A stretch of DNA of 64,000 bases from positions 380,070-444,069 of the forward strand of contig NZ_QXFH01000077.1 of the NCBI RefSeq assembly GCF_003581615.1, written 5' to 3'. Positions within the stretch are counted from its first letter, which is position 1; each line of letters begins with the position of its first letter. Under the pieces are notes generated by a model, which made no database searches, had not been told where the DNA came from, and saw only the letters and a program-made list of their open reading frames with translations. Origin of the DNA: Flagellimonas lutimaris (lineage in GTDB: Bacteria; Bacteroidota; Bacteroidia; Flavobacteriales; Flavobacteriaceae). This document shows positions 33,086 through 41,249 of this stretch, one piece after another. The position numbers and the translations under genes were made by a program.

Positions 33086-34330
33086 ATGCAACAGATTGAG
33101 TTAATGGCGCCTGCGGGTAATTTCGAATCCTTACAAGCAGCATTGGAAAATGGTGCGGACTCGGTATATTTTGGTGTGGAACAGTTGAACATGAGGGCAA
33201 GGGCCACTATGAACTTTACCTTGGACGACCTTCCCGAGATTGCCAAGCGATGCAACGCAAAAGGGGTGAGGACATATCTTACTCTTAACACTATTATTTA
33301 CGACCACGATCTTTCCATTGTCAAAACCTTGTTGAAGAAAGCCAAAGAAGTTGGTTTGACGGCCATTATTGCCATGGACCAAGCTGTAATTGCTTCTGCA
33401 AGGGAATTGGGATTAGAGGTGCATATTTCAACCCAAATCAATGTAACCAATATTGAAACGGTAAAATTTTATGCCATGTTTGCCGATACCATGGTGTTGA
33501 GTCGGGAGTTGAGTTTGCGTCAGGTAAAAAAGATTACCGAACAGATAGAAAAGGAACAGATCAAAGGGCCATCTGGTCGTTTAGTGGAGATTGAGGTGTT
33601 TGGCCATGGAGCTTTGTGCATGGCCGTTTCGGGCAAATGTTATATGAGCTTACATTCCTACAACTCATCTGCAAACAGAGGGGCTTGCAAACAAAACTGC
33701 CGAAAAAAGTACACGGTAATTGACCAAGAAACTGGTTTTGAAATGGAACTGGATAATGAGTACATTATGTCCCCAAAAGATTTGTGTACCATCGATTTTT
33801 TGGACCAAGTAGCTGATGCAGGAATCAAAGTTCTAAAGATTGAGGGTAGGGGGCGCGCTCCCGAATATGTTGCCAAGGTGATTAAATGTTACCGTCAGGC
33901 CTTGGATAGTTTATATGAGGGCAATTATGACAAGGAAAAAGTGATTTCTTGGATGCAAGAACTGGAGAAAGTGTATAATCGAGGATTTTGGAGTGGGTAC
34001 TATTTAGGTCAAAAATTAGGGGAATGGAGTAAAATCCCTGGTTCTTCCGCTACGCAAAAGAAAGTTTATATTGGAAAGGGCGCTCATTTTTTCCCAAAGA
34101 GTAATATCGGCGAGTTTACCATTGAAGCTTATGACATTTCAATAGGAGATACCATTTTGGTGACAGGCCCGACCACAGGAGCCAAAGAAATGAAGGTGAC
34201 CGAAATGTTAGTGAACGATGCGAAACTTTCAACCGCAAAAAAGGGAGATTCTGTTACCATTCCTTTGAATTTTAGAATTCGGCTTTCGGACAAATTGTAC
34301 AAAATCGTTGAAAATAAGGTCGAGGCTTAA
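33086..34330 (+). CDS. U32 family protein (TrhP/YegQ-like, tRNA hydroxylation)
   Basis: A 414-residue U32 protein. N-terminus IELMAPAGNFESLQAALENGADSVYFG and the family signature EVFGHGALCMAVSGKCYMS, followed by GACKQNCRKKY with cysteines suited to an iron-sulfur cluster. E. coli TrhP (YegQ) and RlhA belong here and hydroxylate tRNA U34 or rRNA using prephenate-derived chemistry, replacing the older collagenase view. Single-domain length fits TrhP more than the longer RlhA. The stop overlaps a ferredoxin start by one base (TAATG), so the ferredoxin may feed electrons to it. Confidence 0.88.
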   Translation: MQQIELMAPAGNFESLQAALENGADSVYFGVEQLNMRARATMNFTLDDLPEIAKRCNAKGVRTYLTLNTIIYDHDLSIVKTLLKKAKEVGLTAIIAMDQAVIASARELGLEVHISTQINVTNIETVKFYAMFADTMVLSRELSLRQVKKITEQIEKEQIKGPSGRLVEIEVFGHGALCMAVSGKCYMSLHSYNSSANRGACKQNCRKKYTVIDQETGFEMELDNEYIMSPKDLCTIDFLDQVADAGIKVLKIEGRGRAPEYVAKVIKCYRQALDSLYEGNYDKEKVISWMQELEKVYNRGFWSGYYLGQKLGEWSKIPGSSATQKKVYIGKGAHFFPKSNIGEFTIEAYDISIGDTILVTGPTTGAKEMKVTEMLVNDAKLSTAKKGDSVTIPLNFRIRLSDKLYKIVENKVEA

Positions 34331-34560
34331 TGGTTGTTGTTACACTTCAGCGTGAAAAATGTATTGGATGTAACTATTGTGTGGAGATGGCGCCAGATCA
34401 GTTTGCCATGTCCAAAAAAGATGGTAAGTCCGTTCTGCTACATTCCCAGAACAAAAAGGGATTTCATACCATTAAATCACACGACGAAGGGATTTATGAT
34501 AGTTGCGAACAAGCTTCCAAAGCCTGTCCCGTCAAAATTATTTCGGTAAAAAGAACTTGA
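34330..34560 (+). CDS. Small ferredoxin (4Fe-4S type)
   Basis: A 76-residue protein. CIGCNYC provides Cys 11, 14 and 17; Cys 59 and Cys 66 (in CEQASKACPV) complete a single-cluster site as in bacterial 3Fe-4S/4Fe-4S ferredoxins. There is no second CxxCxxC motif. It starts one base inside the stop of the U32 gene and ends directly against the maf stop codon (no gap). It probably serves the U32 enzyme. Confidence 0.85.
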   Translation: MVVVTLQREKCIGCNYCVEMAPDQFAMSKKDGKSVLLHSQNKKGFHTIKSHDEGIYDSCEQASKACPVKIISVKRT

Positions 34561-35154
34561 CTACAACTCCATCAGTGTTTTATAGACCAAATGGGTTGGG
34601 AGCCCAACTACATTGGTGTACGAACCTTGAATTTCAGAAATTCCAATCATCCCGATCCATTCCTGAATCCCATAGGCACCTGCCTTATCAAAGGGTCGGC
34701 AAGTATCGATGTAATAGTTGATTTCGTCATCCGTGAAATCTTTTAGTTTCACTTTGGTGATGCTGCTCACTGTTTTTTGATTCTCTTTCGTAGTAAAACA
34801 AACGGAGGTAATCACCTCGTGCCAATCGCCAGATAAGGTCCTAAGCATTTTAAAGGCTTCCCCTTTGTCGGCAGCTTTGGCCAAGGAAGTTTTGTTGTGC
34901 CAAACCACAGTGTCCGAAGTGATCACAATATGGTTGGATTCCAATTCTTCTTTGAAGGGTGTCGCTTTTAACTGTGCCAAATATTCTGATATTTCCAGAC
35001 CTTGCAGTTCTTCGGGATAGATTTCTTCCACTGATTTTGGACGAATTTCAAAGTCAAGGCCCAACTCTTCCAAGAACATTTTTCGTCTTGGCGAACCTGA
35101 ACCAAGAATAATATTTTTATCCGAAAGCTTTTCTTTGAGTGGGTTTTTAGTCAT
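34561..35154 (-). CDS. maf: Maf-like nucleotide pyrophosphatase
   Basis: A 197-residue protein with the Maf signature LGSGSPRRKMFLEELGLDF, the KAxxx segment around LAQLKATPF, and SDTVVWHNKTSLAKAADKGEAFKMLRTLSG. Family members hydrolyse dTTP/UTP or modified nucleoside triphosphates as house-cleaning enzymes. The start is 8 bp inside the end of kdsC. It is the third gene of a DUF2520-kdsC-maf operon. Confidence 0.93.
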   Translation of the reverse strand: MTKNPLKEKLSDKNIILGSGSPRRKMFLEELGLDFEIRPKSVEEIYPEELQGLEISEYLAQLKATPFKEELESNHIVITSDTVVWHNKTSLAKAADKGEAFKMLRTLSGDWHEVITSVCFTTKENQKTVSSITKVKLKDFTDDEINYYIDTCRPFDKAGAYGIQEWIGMIGISEIQGSYTNVVGLPTHLVYKTLMEL

Positions 35155-35674
35155 TCTTAGCGCTAAAATTATCGTTCCAGTCCCCGCGAACCTTTAAAAC
35201 CTGTTCAATAATATCACGAACACAACCATCGCCGCCATTTTTATGGGAAACATAGTCCGAAATAGCTTTTACCTCAGGCACCGCATTTTGTGGAGAAGTG
35301 GCCAGTGCAACCATTTTCATCGGGGGTATATCGGGTACATCATCACCCATATAAACAACAGTTTCAGGGTCAATACCATGAATATCCAAGTACTCTTCCA
35401 AAGGTTCTTCCTTGTGGTGGGCACCCATATAAAAATCAGTTACCCCGAGACCTTTTAAGCGCTCTTTCACCCCTTCATTGGTGCCCCCTGTGATAATACA
35501 TACGTTATACCCTTTTTTTATGGCAGTTTTGAGGGCGTAACCGTCTTTAACACTCATTTTTCGTAGAAGTTCACCGTCGGTAGTAATCAATACCGTTCCG
35601 TCTGTAAAAACACCATCAACATCAAAAACAAAGGTTGTAATACTGCTTAAAAGCTCTTTATAATTCTTCTTCAT
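35147..35674 (-). CDS. kdsC: KdsC-like HAD phosphatase (KDO-8-phosphate phosphatase type)
   Basis: A 175-residue C0-type HAD phosphatase. Catalytic FVFDVDGVFTDG (nucleophile Asp and general acid Asp), the IITGGTNEGVKERLK motif II, and VVYMGDDVPDIPPMK motif IV are clear. KdsC releases phosphate from KDO-8-P in lipid A core synthesis. Other KDO genes are not adjacent, so a close HAD relative remains possible. It overlaps both neighbours (17 bp and 8 bp). Confidence 0.88.
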   Translation of the reverse strand: MKKNYKELLSSITTFVFDVDGVFTDGTVLITTDGELLRKMSVKDGYALKTAIKKGYNVCIITGGTNEGVKERLKGLGVTDFYMGAHHKEEPLEEYLDIHGIDPETVVYMGDDVPDIPPMKMVALATSPQNAVPEVKAISDYVSHKNGGDGCVRDIIEQVLKVRGDWNDNFSAKND

Positions 35675-36419
35675 GGGCTTGTTTTATGGCTTGACTCAAT
35701 AATTTATAGAGTGTAATATGTTCTTCGTTGTTCAAAAGTTCCTGATGGCTTTCCATGCTTTTTATATCATTTCGGCATGCTGGACCCGTTTGTGCTTCCT
35801 TTGGTGACATGGTCCGAACCTTCTCGGCAGTTTCCAAAATCAAAGGCTTCAACAAATCAAAAGAGAGTCCCTCTTCCAAACAAAGTTCTTCGCCAACACC
35901 ATAAAGGTAATTGGTGAAGTTGTTCACAAAAACGGCTGCAAGATGCAATTTTTTTCGCTGTTCCGAGTCAATATGATGCACGTTTTGCGAAATGGAACCA
36001 GCCAACTTTCGCAAGGTTTCCAATGATTCTTTTTCTTCTGCTTCAATACAAATGGGGATGGAACTAAAATCCACCGTTTTACCTTTGGTAAAGGTTTGCA
36101 GCGGATAAAAAACACCGCTGTTTTCGGGCTTTATTGCATTTAAATCCGTAGCTCCCGAGGTATGGACTACAACACCTTTTTTGTTCGCTAAATAATTGGA
36201 CACTTCTGCAATGGCATCATCTTTTACTACAATCAGATACACATCAGCATCTAAAATTGCATTAAAATCGTTAGAGGTGTGTACTTTTTCAGAAAACTGC
36301 TGTAATTCTTCCCGATTTCGTCCCACAATTTGCACCACATCAACATTATCAGCTTTTGAAAAAGCCGAGTAGAGGTGTTTGGCCAGGTTTCCAGTTCCTA
36401 AAATCACAATATTGACCAT
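35658..36419 (-). CDS. Rossmann-fold and DUF2520 domain protein
   Basis: About 253 residues from ATG 36419 (MVNIVILGTGNLAKHLYSAF); a TTG two codons earlier is possible. Dinucleotide-binding GTGNLAKHL opens a Rossmann domain, and the C-terminal DUF2520 half is helical (KKLHLAAVFVNNFTNYLYG). The fold resembles F420-dependent or pyrroline-5-carboxylate reductases, but the substrate is unknown. It starts the operon with kdsC and maf, an arrangement common in Bacteroidota, and is divergent from the cytochrome c gene. Confidence 0.87.
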   Translation of the reverse strand: MVNIVILGTGNLAKHLYSAFSKADNVDVVQIVGRNREELQQFSEKVHTSNDFNAILDADVYLIVVKDDAIAEVSNYLANKKGVVVHTSGATDLNAIKPENSGVFYPLQTFTKGKTVDFSSIPICIEAEEKESLETLRKLAGSISQNVHHIDSEQRKKLHLAAVFVNNFTNYLYGVGEELCLEEGLSFDLLKPLILETAEKVRTMSPKEAQTGPACRNDIKSMESHQELLNNEEHITLYKLLSQAIKQAHEEEL

Positions 36420-36519
36420 ACCCAAAACTACAAATTTAGGGTTGATGCAGGGTAGTAAGAATTAACAAATCTGTTAGATTTTTATGCCAGAAGAAAACAC
36501 GTAAGTTCTAAAAAGGCCG

Positions 36520-36527
36520 TATTTTTG
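36520..36527 (+). promoter_or_regulatory. -7 box of the ResB-CcsA gene
   Basis: TATTTTTG matches TAnnTTTG, 25 bp before ATG 36553. A small inverted repeat (AAATCT-GTT-AGATTT, 36466-36480) lies about 40 bp upstream. Confidence 0.5.
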
Positions 36528-36552
36528 CGAGCCGAAAGTAGACCGAATTTCC

Positions 36553-39500
36553 ATGATCGATATTCTTAAGAAAACGCTTTTTTCCACAAGACTTATGGCT
36601 GTTCTTTTTTTGGTTTTTGCCGCGGCAATGGCCATTGGAACCTTTGTGGAGAGCTGGTACAGTACAGAAACCGCACGTATTTATATTTACAACACCACAT
36701 GGTTTGAAGTTATCATGGTCTTTTTTGTGATTAATTTTTTTGGAAATATTTACAGATATCGTCTTTTGACATGGAAAAAATGGCCTGTACTTATTCTTCA
36801 CCTTTCTTGGATTTTGATTATCGTAGGTGCTTTTGTCACCCGATACATCAGTTACGAGGGGATGATGCCTATTCGAGAGGGCGCAACGGAAAAAATATTT
36901 TATTCGGATAAAACCTATTTAACCGCTTTTGTGGATGGTGATATCAACGGGGAAACCAAACGAAGAATTTTGGAGGATGATATTTTGGTAACGCCCGAAG
37001 GTAAACGCTCTAGCTTGCCTTGGAAATCCGATTTCAATGGACAGCCTTTTTCCATCAGTTATGTGGATTTTATCAAAGGCGCAGAAAAGGGGTTGATTCC
37101 AGATGAAAATGGAAAGGAATACTTGCAAATCGTGGAAGCTGGCAATGGACAGCGCCATGAACATTATCTGGAAAACGGAAAAATAGCCAGTGTCCACAAT
37201 ATTCTTTTTGCACTGAACAATGAAACCGACGGGGCTGTCAACATTTTTTATGACGAAGAAAACGGTTACCGTATAGAATCTCCGTTTGAGGGTAACTTTA
37301 TGCGAATGGCGGACCAATTCCAAGGCGAAGTGGCCAGTGATAGCATTCAACCTTTGCAATTACGTTCACTCTATACTATGGGAGGCATGCAGTTTGTGGT
37401 GCCCGAGCCTTTGGTTAAAGGGAGATATGGCATTGTTAAAGTACCCGATGAGGAAATTACCAAGGTTACCCAAGATGCTTTGATTGTTTCTATTTCTGCG
37501 AATGGAGAAACCAAAGAAGTAAAATTGCTAGGAAGCAAAGGAACCTCGAATTTTTCGGATAAAATTAATGTGGGCGGCTTGGATTTTTCACTGAGTTATG
37601 GATCTAAAGTGTACGAACTTCCCTTTTCCATTGAGTTGAACGATTTTATTGCGGAAAAATATCCGGGTACTGAAGTAGGCTATGCCTCATTTATGAGTAA
37701 GGTAACGGTACATGATGACCGACCTTTTGATTACGATATTTTTATGAACCATGTTTTGGATCACCAAGGATACCGATTTTTCCAATCGAGTTTTGATCCA
37801 GATGAAAAGGGTACGGTACTTTCCGTAAACCACGATTGGTGGGGAACTTGGATAACTTATATCGGTTATTTTCTGCTCTATATTGGTTTGATGGGTATTA
37901 TGTTCTTTGGTAAAACTAGATTTAGGGATTTGCAGGAGATGCTCGAAAAAATAAAGGCCAAGAAAGCCGCATTGACCACTATCGCGATTTTATTTGCTTT
38001 CGTATCGGCAAACGCACAGGAAACCCACGAACATGCTTCTGTACCGACACAAGCTCAAATTGACTCAGTTATTCATGCTACAACAGTAGCCAAGGAACAT
38101 GCAGAAAAATTTGGTGCTTTGGTCATTCAGGATGAAGGTGGACGAATGAAACCTGTGAACACTTTCGCTTCAGAGCTACTAAGAAAGTTGAGTGGTGATG
38201 ACGAGTACAAAGACCTTTCCGCCAATCAAGTTTTCCTTTCCATGATGCTGAACCCAGGGGTTTGGTATACTACCGATATAATTGCTTTGGGCAAAAAGGA
38301 GAATGATAGTATCCGTAAGGTAATTGGAGTTCCCGAAGGAACCGAGTTTGTAAAAGCTACCGACTTTTTCGATTCAAAAGGTTCTTATAAACTAAGACCT
38401 TATCTGGAGAAAGCAACTTCCACGAACAATCCATCCAACTTTGAAAAGGACTTTAAAAAAGTAGGGGAGCGGTTGAGTTTGTTGGATATCGCTCTTAGCG
38501 GGCAAATTGTGAAGATATTTCCGTTGTTGAACGATGAGAACAACAAATGGATTTCTGCCGTGGAATACCGTTCCGGACAATATCAAGTGCAAGATTCTTT
38601 GTATTCCAATTTTATAAGGAATGCGATGCCTTATTATTTAAACTCGCTACAACAATCCATTGCTACAGGGGATTATTCTCAACCAGACAGAATGTTGGAA
38701 GCATTCCAGCAAAACCAAAAGAATCATGGTGAAGAAGTATTACCATCAGAAAACAAAATAAAGACCGAGATAATCTACAACAAGCTGGATTTGTTCAACC
38801 GTTTGTACAAGTATTATGCAATGGTAGGTGTCCTATTGTTCTTTGTACTCATTGCCAAAATATTTAAGGAGCGGAAGTTTTTGGATGCGTTTGCCTATTT
38901 GTTGAAAGGGACCATCATTTTGTTCTTTATTTGGCATACCATTGGTTTGATATTGCGCTGGTACATTTCTGGCCACGCACCTTGGAGTGATGCCTACGAA
39001 AGTATTTTATATGTAGGATGGGCGACCATGGGTATTGGTTTGGCATTGGGTCGGAAAAGTGAATTGACTATCGCAGCAAGTGCATTTGTAACGGCTATGT
39101 TATTGTGGATAGCTCACCAAAGCTGGGTGGATCCAGCCATTGCTAATTTGGTTCCTGTGTTGGATAGCTATTGGTTGATGATTCACGTGGCGGTAATCGT
39201 AGGTAGTTATGGTCCTTTAACAGTGGGAATGATCTTGGGTGTGGTTTCATTGTTATTAATGATACTTACTACCGAGAAGAACAAAAAACGGATGGACCTT
39301 GCTATTAAAGAGCTTACGGTTATCAATGAACTGGCATTGACGGCTGGGTTGGTGATGCTTACCATAGGTAACTTTTTGGGAGGCCAATGGGCCAACGAGA
39401 GTTGGGGTCGTTACTGGGGATGGGACCCCAAGGAAACTTGGGCATTAATTTCCATTATGATTTATGCCTTTGTACTGCACATGCGTTTGGTTCCAGGGCT

Positions 39501-39717
39501 ACGCGGAAAATGGATTTACAATTTCGCTAGCATTGTCGCCTTTGCCAGTATTATGATGACTTATTTTGGGGTAAACTTCTACTTGGCAGGCTTGCACAGT
39601 TATGCAAGTGGAGACCAAGTAATAACCCCAAGCTTTGTATGGTATACGGTACTTGGGGTCTTTATTTTAGGGGGAATAAGTTTTTGGCGCTACAAAGTGC
39701 ATTACGCCAAAAAATAG
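36553..39717 (+). CDS. ccsA: Cytochrome c biogenesis protein, ResB-CcsA fusion
   Basis: A 1054-residue multi-pass protein that joins both halves of the system II haem lyase. The N-terminal part (about 1-460) is ResB/CcsB-like, with membrane segments near 15-35, 55-75 and 80-97, a long periplasmic domain and a fourth helix near 435. Residues about 460-760 form a second soluble region. The C-terminal 290 residues are CcsA, with helices and the haem-binding WWD motif NESWGRYWGWDPKETWALIS. It should export haem and attach it to c-type apocytochromes. It is a single gene that converges on the M14 gene with one base between stops. Confidence 0.93.
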   Translation: MIDILKKTLFSTRLMAVLFLVFAAAMAIGTFVESWYSTETARIYIYNTTWFEVIMVFFVINFFGNIYRYRLLTWKKWPVLILHLSWILIIVGAFVTRYISYEGMMPIREGATEKIFYSDKTYLTAFVDGDINGETKRRILEDDILVTPEGKRSSLPWKSDFNGQPFSISYVDFIKGAEKGLIPDENGKEYLQIVEAGNGQRHEHYLENGKIASVHNILFALNNETDGAVNIFYDEENGYRIESPFEGNFMRMADQFQGEVASDSIQPLQLRSLYTMGGMQFVVPEPLVKGRYGIVKVPDEEITKVTQDALIVSISANGETKEVKLLGSKGTSNFSDKINVGGLDFSLSYGSKVYELPFSIELNDFIAEKYPGTEVGYASFMSKVTVHDDRPFDYDIFMNHVLDHQGYRFFQSSFDPDEKGTVLSVNHDWWGTWITYIGYFLLYIGLMGIMFFGKTRFRDLQEMLEKIKAKKAALTTIAILFAFVSANAQETHEHASVPTQAQIDSVIHATTVAKEHAEKFGALVIQDEGGRMKPVNTFASELLRKLSGDDEYKDLSANQVFLSMMLNPGVWYTTDIIALGKKENDSIRKVIGVPEGTEFVKATDFFDSKGSYKLRPYLEKATSTNNPSNFEKDFKKVGERLSLLDIALSGQIVKIFPLLNDENNKWISAVEYRSGQYQVQDSLYSNFIRNAMPYYLNSLQQSIATGDYSQPDRMLEAFQQNQKNHGEEVLPSENKIKTEIIYNKLDLFNRLYKYYAMVGVLLFFVLIAKIFKERKFLDAFAYLLKGTIILFFIWHTIGLILRWYISGHAPWSDAYESILYVGWATMGIGLALGRKSELTIAASAFVTAMLLWIAHQSWVDPAIANLVPVLDSYWLMIHVAVIVGSYGPLTVGMILGVVSLLLMILTTEKNKKRMDLAIKELTVINELALTAGLVMLTIGNFLGGQWANESWGRYWGWDPKETWALISIMIYAFVLHMRLVPGLRGKWIYNFASIVAFASIMMTYFGVNFYLAGLHSYASGDQVITPSFVWYTVLGVFILGGISFWRYKVHYAKK

Positions 39718-39718
39718 A

Positions 39719-41014
39719 CTATTCTTCCATTAAAAGTTTCATGATTTCTTCGGCAGCCACCTTACCTTTTTCTTTTAGGAAAGGTCTTGAAGTGTTATCG
39801 CCCAACTCAAATACAATGGCAGGCATTCCGTGGTGCACGTAAAAGTATTTACTGGAAACCATGGTTGGGTCAATTTCATCGGAAGCGCTAATGTTGGTTT
39901 TCTTTTGAGGTAACCTTTCACTGATATGCTCTATCCAATCAAAAATTATTTTTCCTTTTTCACCTGTCACAGTGGTATCAATAGGGTAGTAAATATCATC
40001 CCAAGTCGAGTGGAAGTCAGCTCCGAAAACAAACTCATAATCCTTGTCCTTTTCTACTAGGAAATCACGAACATTTCTAGTTTCAGGCTGATTAAAGTTT
40101 TGCCAGTCCCTGTTCAGGTCAATACCGCCCATATTATGTCGCCAATGCCCGTTGTCTGCTCCATCAGGATTCATCAATGGCACTACAAAAATAGAATGTT
40201 CTTGTCTAAATTCTTGAGCAAGTTCCGAATCACCTGAAATGGTTTCAATAAAGGATTTCATGGCTAAAAACCCTGTAACTTCTGGCGGATGCTGTCTGGA
40301 AATGATCATCAAGCCCTTTTTAGCTTCTTTATTTTCATTGATTTCCATCAAGTGCATGGTTCTCTTCTCTTTGGAAAGACCAATAGGATAGTTTACTACA
40401 TATGGTTTTTGGCTTAAGGAATCCACCCATTCTTTCACCACCGAAGAGGTGTAAAGTTCCTGCGCAGTAATCCATGTTGGATTTTCGTTTACACTTATGG
40501 TAAGTTCTGCAAATTCTGGTGCAGCTTTTATTCCAAAATCACCTTCTCCAGGATTAATGGCCTTAAAATTGATGCTGTCGATAGGTTTAAAATTTCTACC
40601 ATCAGTGCTGATTTTCGGATAGTATCTGCTTCTGGAATCTTGATAATTAAGCTGAACCGTAATTTCTTTTTCCTCTGAAGACCAAACTTGAAAGGCATAC
40701 CAAGGACTAACATTTATGGGCGTATTTTCGGCCGTCACCCAAATGGTATAATGGTCATCGCCGTCGTAGGCTACTCCATTCAAACGGGCACCTTCAAACT
40801 TATTGGAAAAAAAAGTGGTACTATCATTAAAGGCCCAAATCCCTTTCCATTGTTTTTGAATAGGCTTGTCTACCGTTGGTACAACAGGACTTTTTCCTTG
40901 ACCTTGATAACCCGATTTTTTTTCGGTTTCAGCAGTTTCAGGATTCTTTTTACAGGATGATGTGAGCACCATGGAAAACAGTATTCCAATGGTAATCAAA
41001 CTTTTAATACGCAT
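39719..41014 (-). CDS. M14 family metallopeptidase, lipoprotein
   Basis: A 431-residue protein from ATG 41014, beginning MRIKSLITIGILFSMVLTSSC with a lipobox Cys at residue 21. An open frame extends 73 codons upstream, but those lack conserved features and cross the leader region. Residues about 40-180 form a beta-rich N-terminal domain. The carboxypeptidase domain has zinc ligands in SRQHPPEVTG (HxxE) and GADFHSTWDD, with NMGGIDLNRDWQN and a late catalytic Glu in VFELGDN. It probably trims peptides outside the cytoplasm. Confidence 0.88.
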   Translation of the reverse strand: MRIKSLITIGILFSMVLTSSCKKNPETAETEKKSGYQGQGKSPVVPTVDKPIQKQWKGIWAFNDSTTFFSNKFEGARLNGVAYDGDDHYTIWVTAENTPINVSPWYAFQVWSSEEKEITVQLNYQDSRSRYYPKISTDGRNFKPIDSINFKAINPGEGDFGIKAAPEFAELTISVNENPTWITAQELYTSSVVKEWVDSLSQKPYVVNYPIGLSKEKRTMHLMEINENKEAKKGLMIISRQHPPEVTGFLAMKSFIETISGDSELAQEFRQEHSIFVVPLMNPDGADNGHWRHNMGGIDLNRDWQNFNQPETRNVRDFLVEKDKDYEFVFGADFHSTWDDIYYPIDTTVTGEKGKIIFDWIEHISERLPQKKTNISASDEIDPTMVSSKYFYVHHGMPAIVFELGDNTSRPFLKEKGKVAAEEIMKLLMEE

Positions 41015-41154
41015 GGTTTTTGAATTATTTTGAGTTGGTTTGGTTACGAAGGTAGGAACTACGAACGAAGTAGTAAATAAAAAATTATCAATATTATATC
41101 GGTTTTTTTTGCATATTTGCATCATCATGAAGTTATAAGAATTATGTACACGAT

Positions 41155-41218
41155 AGATGTCACCATTGGCTTGGAGCCAATCAAGTAACCGAAATACTTC
41201 TCGGTTCAGCTGACATTT
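41155..41218 (+). promoter_or_regulatory. Possible structured RNA leader (three-way junction) upstream of MATE gene
   Basis: Three complementary pairs nest neatly. P1: 41155-41162 (AGATGTCA) with 41211-41218 (TGACATTT), 8 bp with one G-T. P2: 41165-41171 (ATTGGCT) with 41175-41181 (AGCCAAT), 7 bp, loop TGG. P3: 41187-41192 (AACCGA) with 41201-41206 (TCGGTT), 6 bp, 8-base loop. Joining segments are CC, CAAGT and CAGC. An alternative hairpin AAGTA/TACTT (41183-41187 with 41195-41199) excludes P3. The junction ends 31 nt before the MATE ATG. It matches no riboswitch class I know. Function inferred only. Confidence 0.45.
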
Positions 41219-41249
41219 CAACACTTTTCTCACACATAATTCTTTGATA

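Noticed and set aside
41155-41218. Purine, TPP or SAM riboswitch identity for the MATE leader
   Set aside because: The conserved core sequences of those classes are absent; the P2 loop of three bases cannot form the purine loop-loop contact.
41015-41233. N-terminal extension of the M14 peptidase
   Set aside because: The lipoprotein signal starts at ATG 41014; the extension crosses the inverted-repeat leader and has no protein-like pattern.
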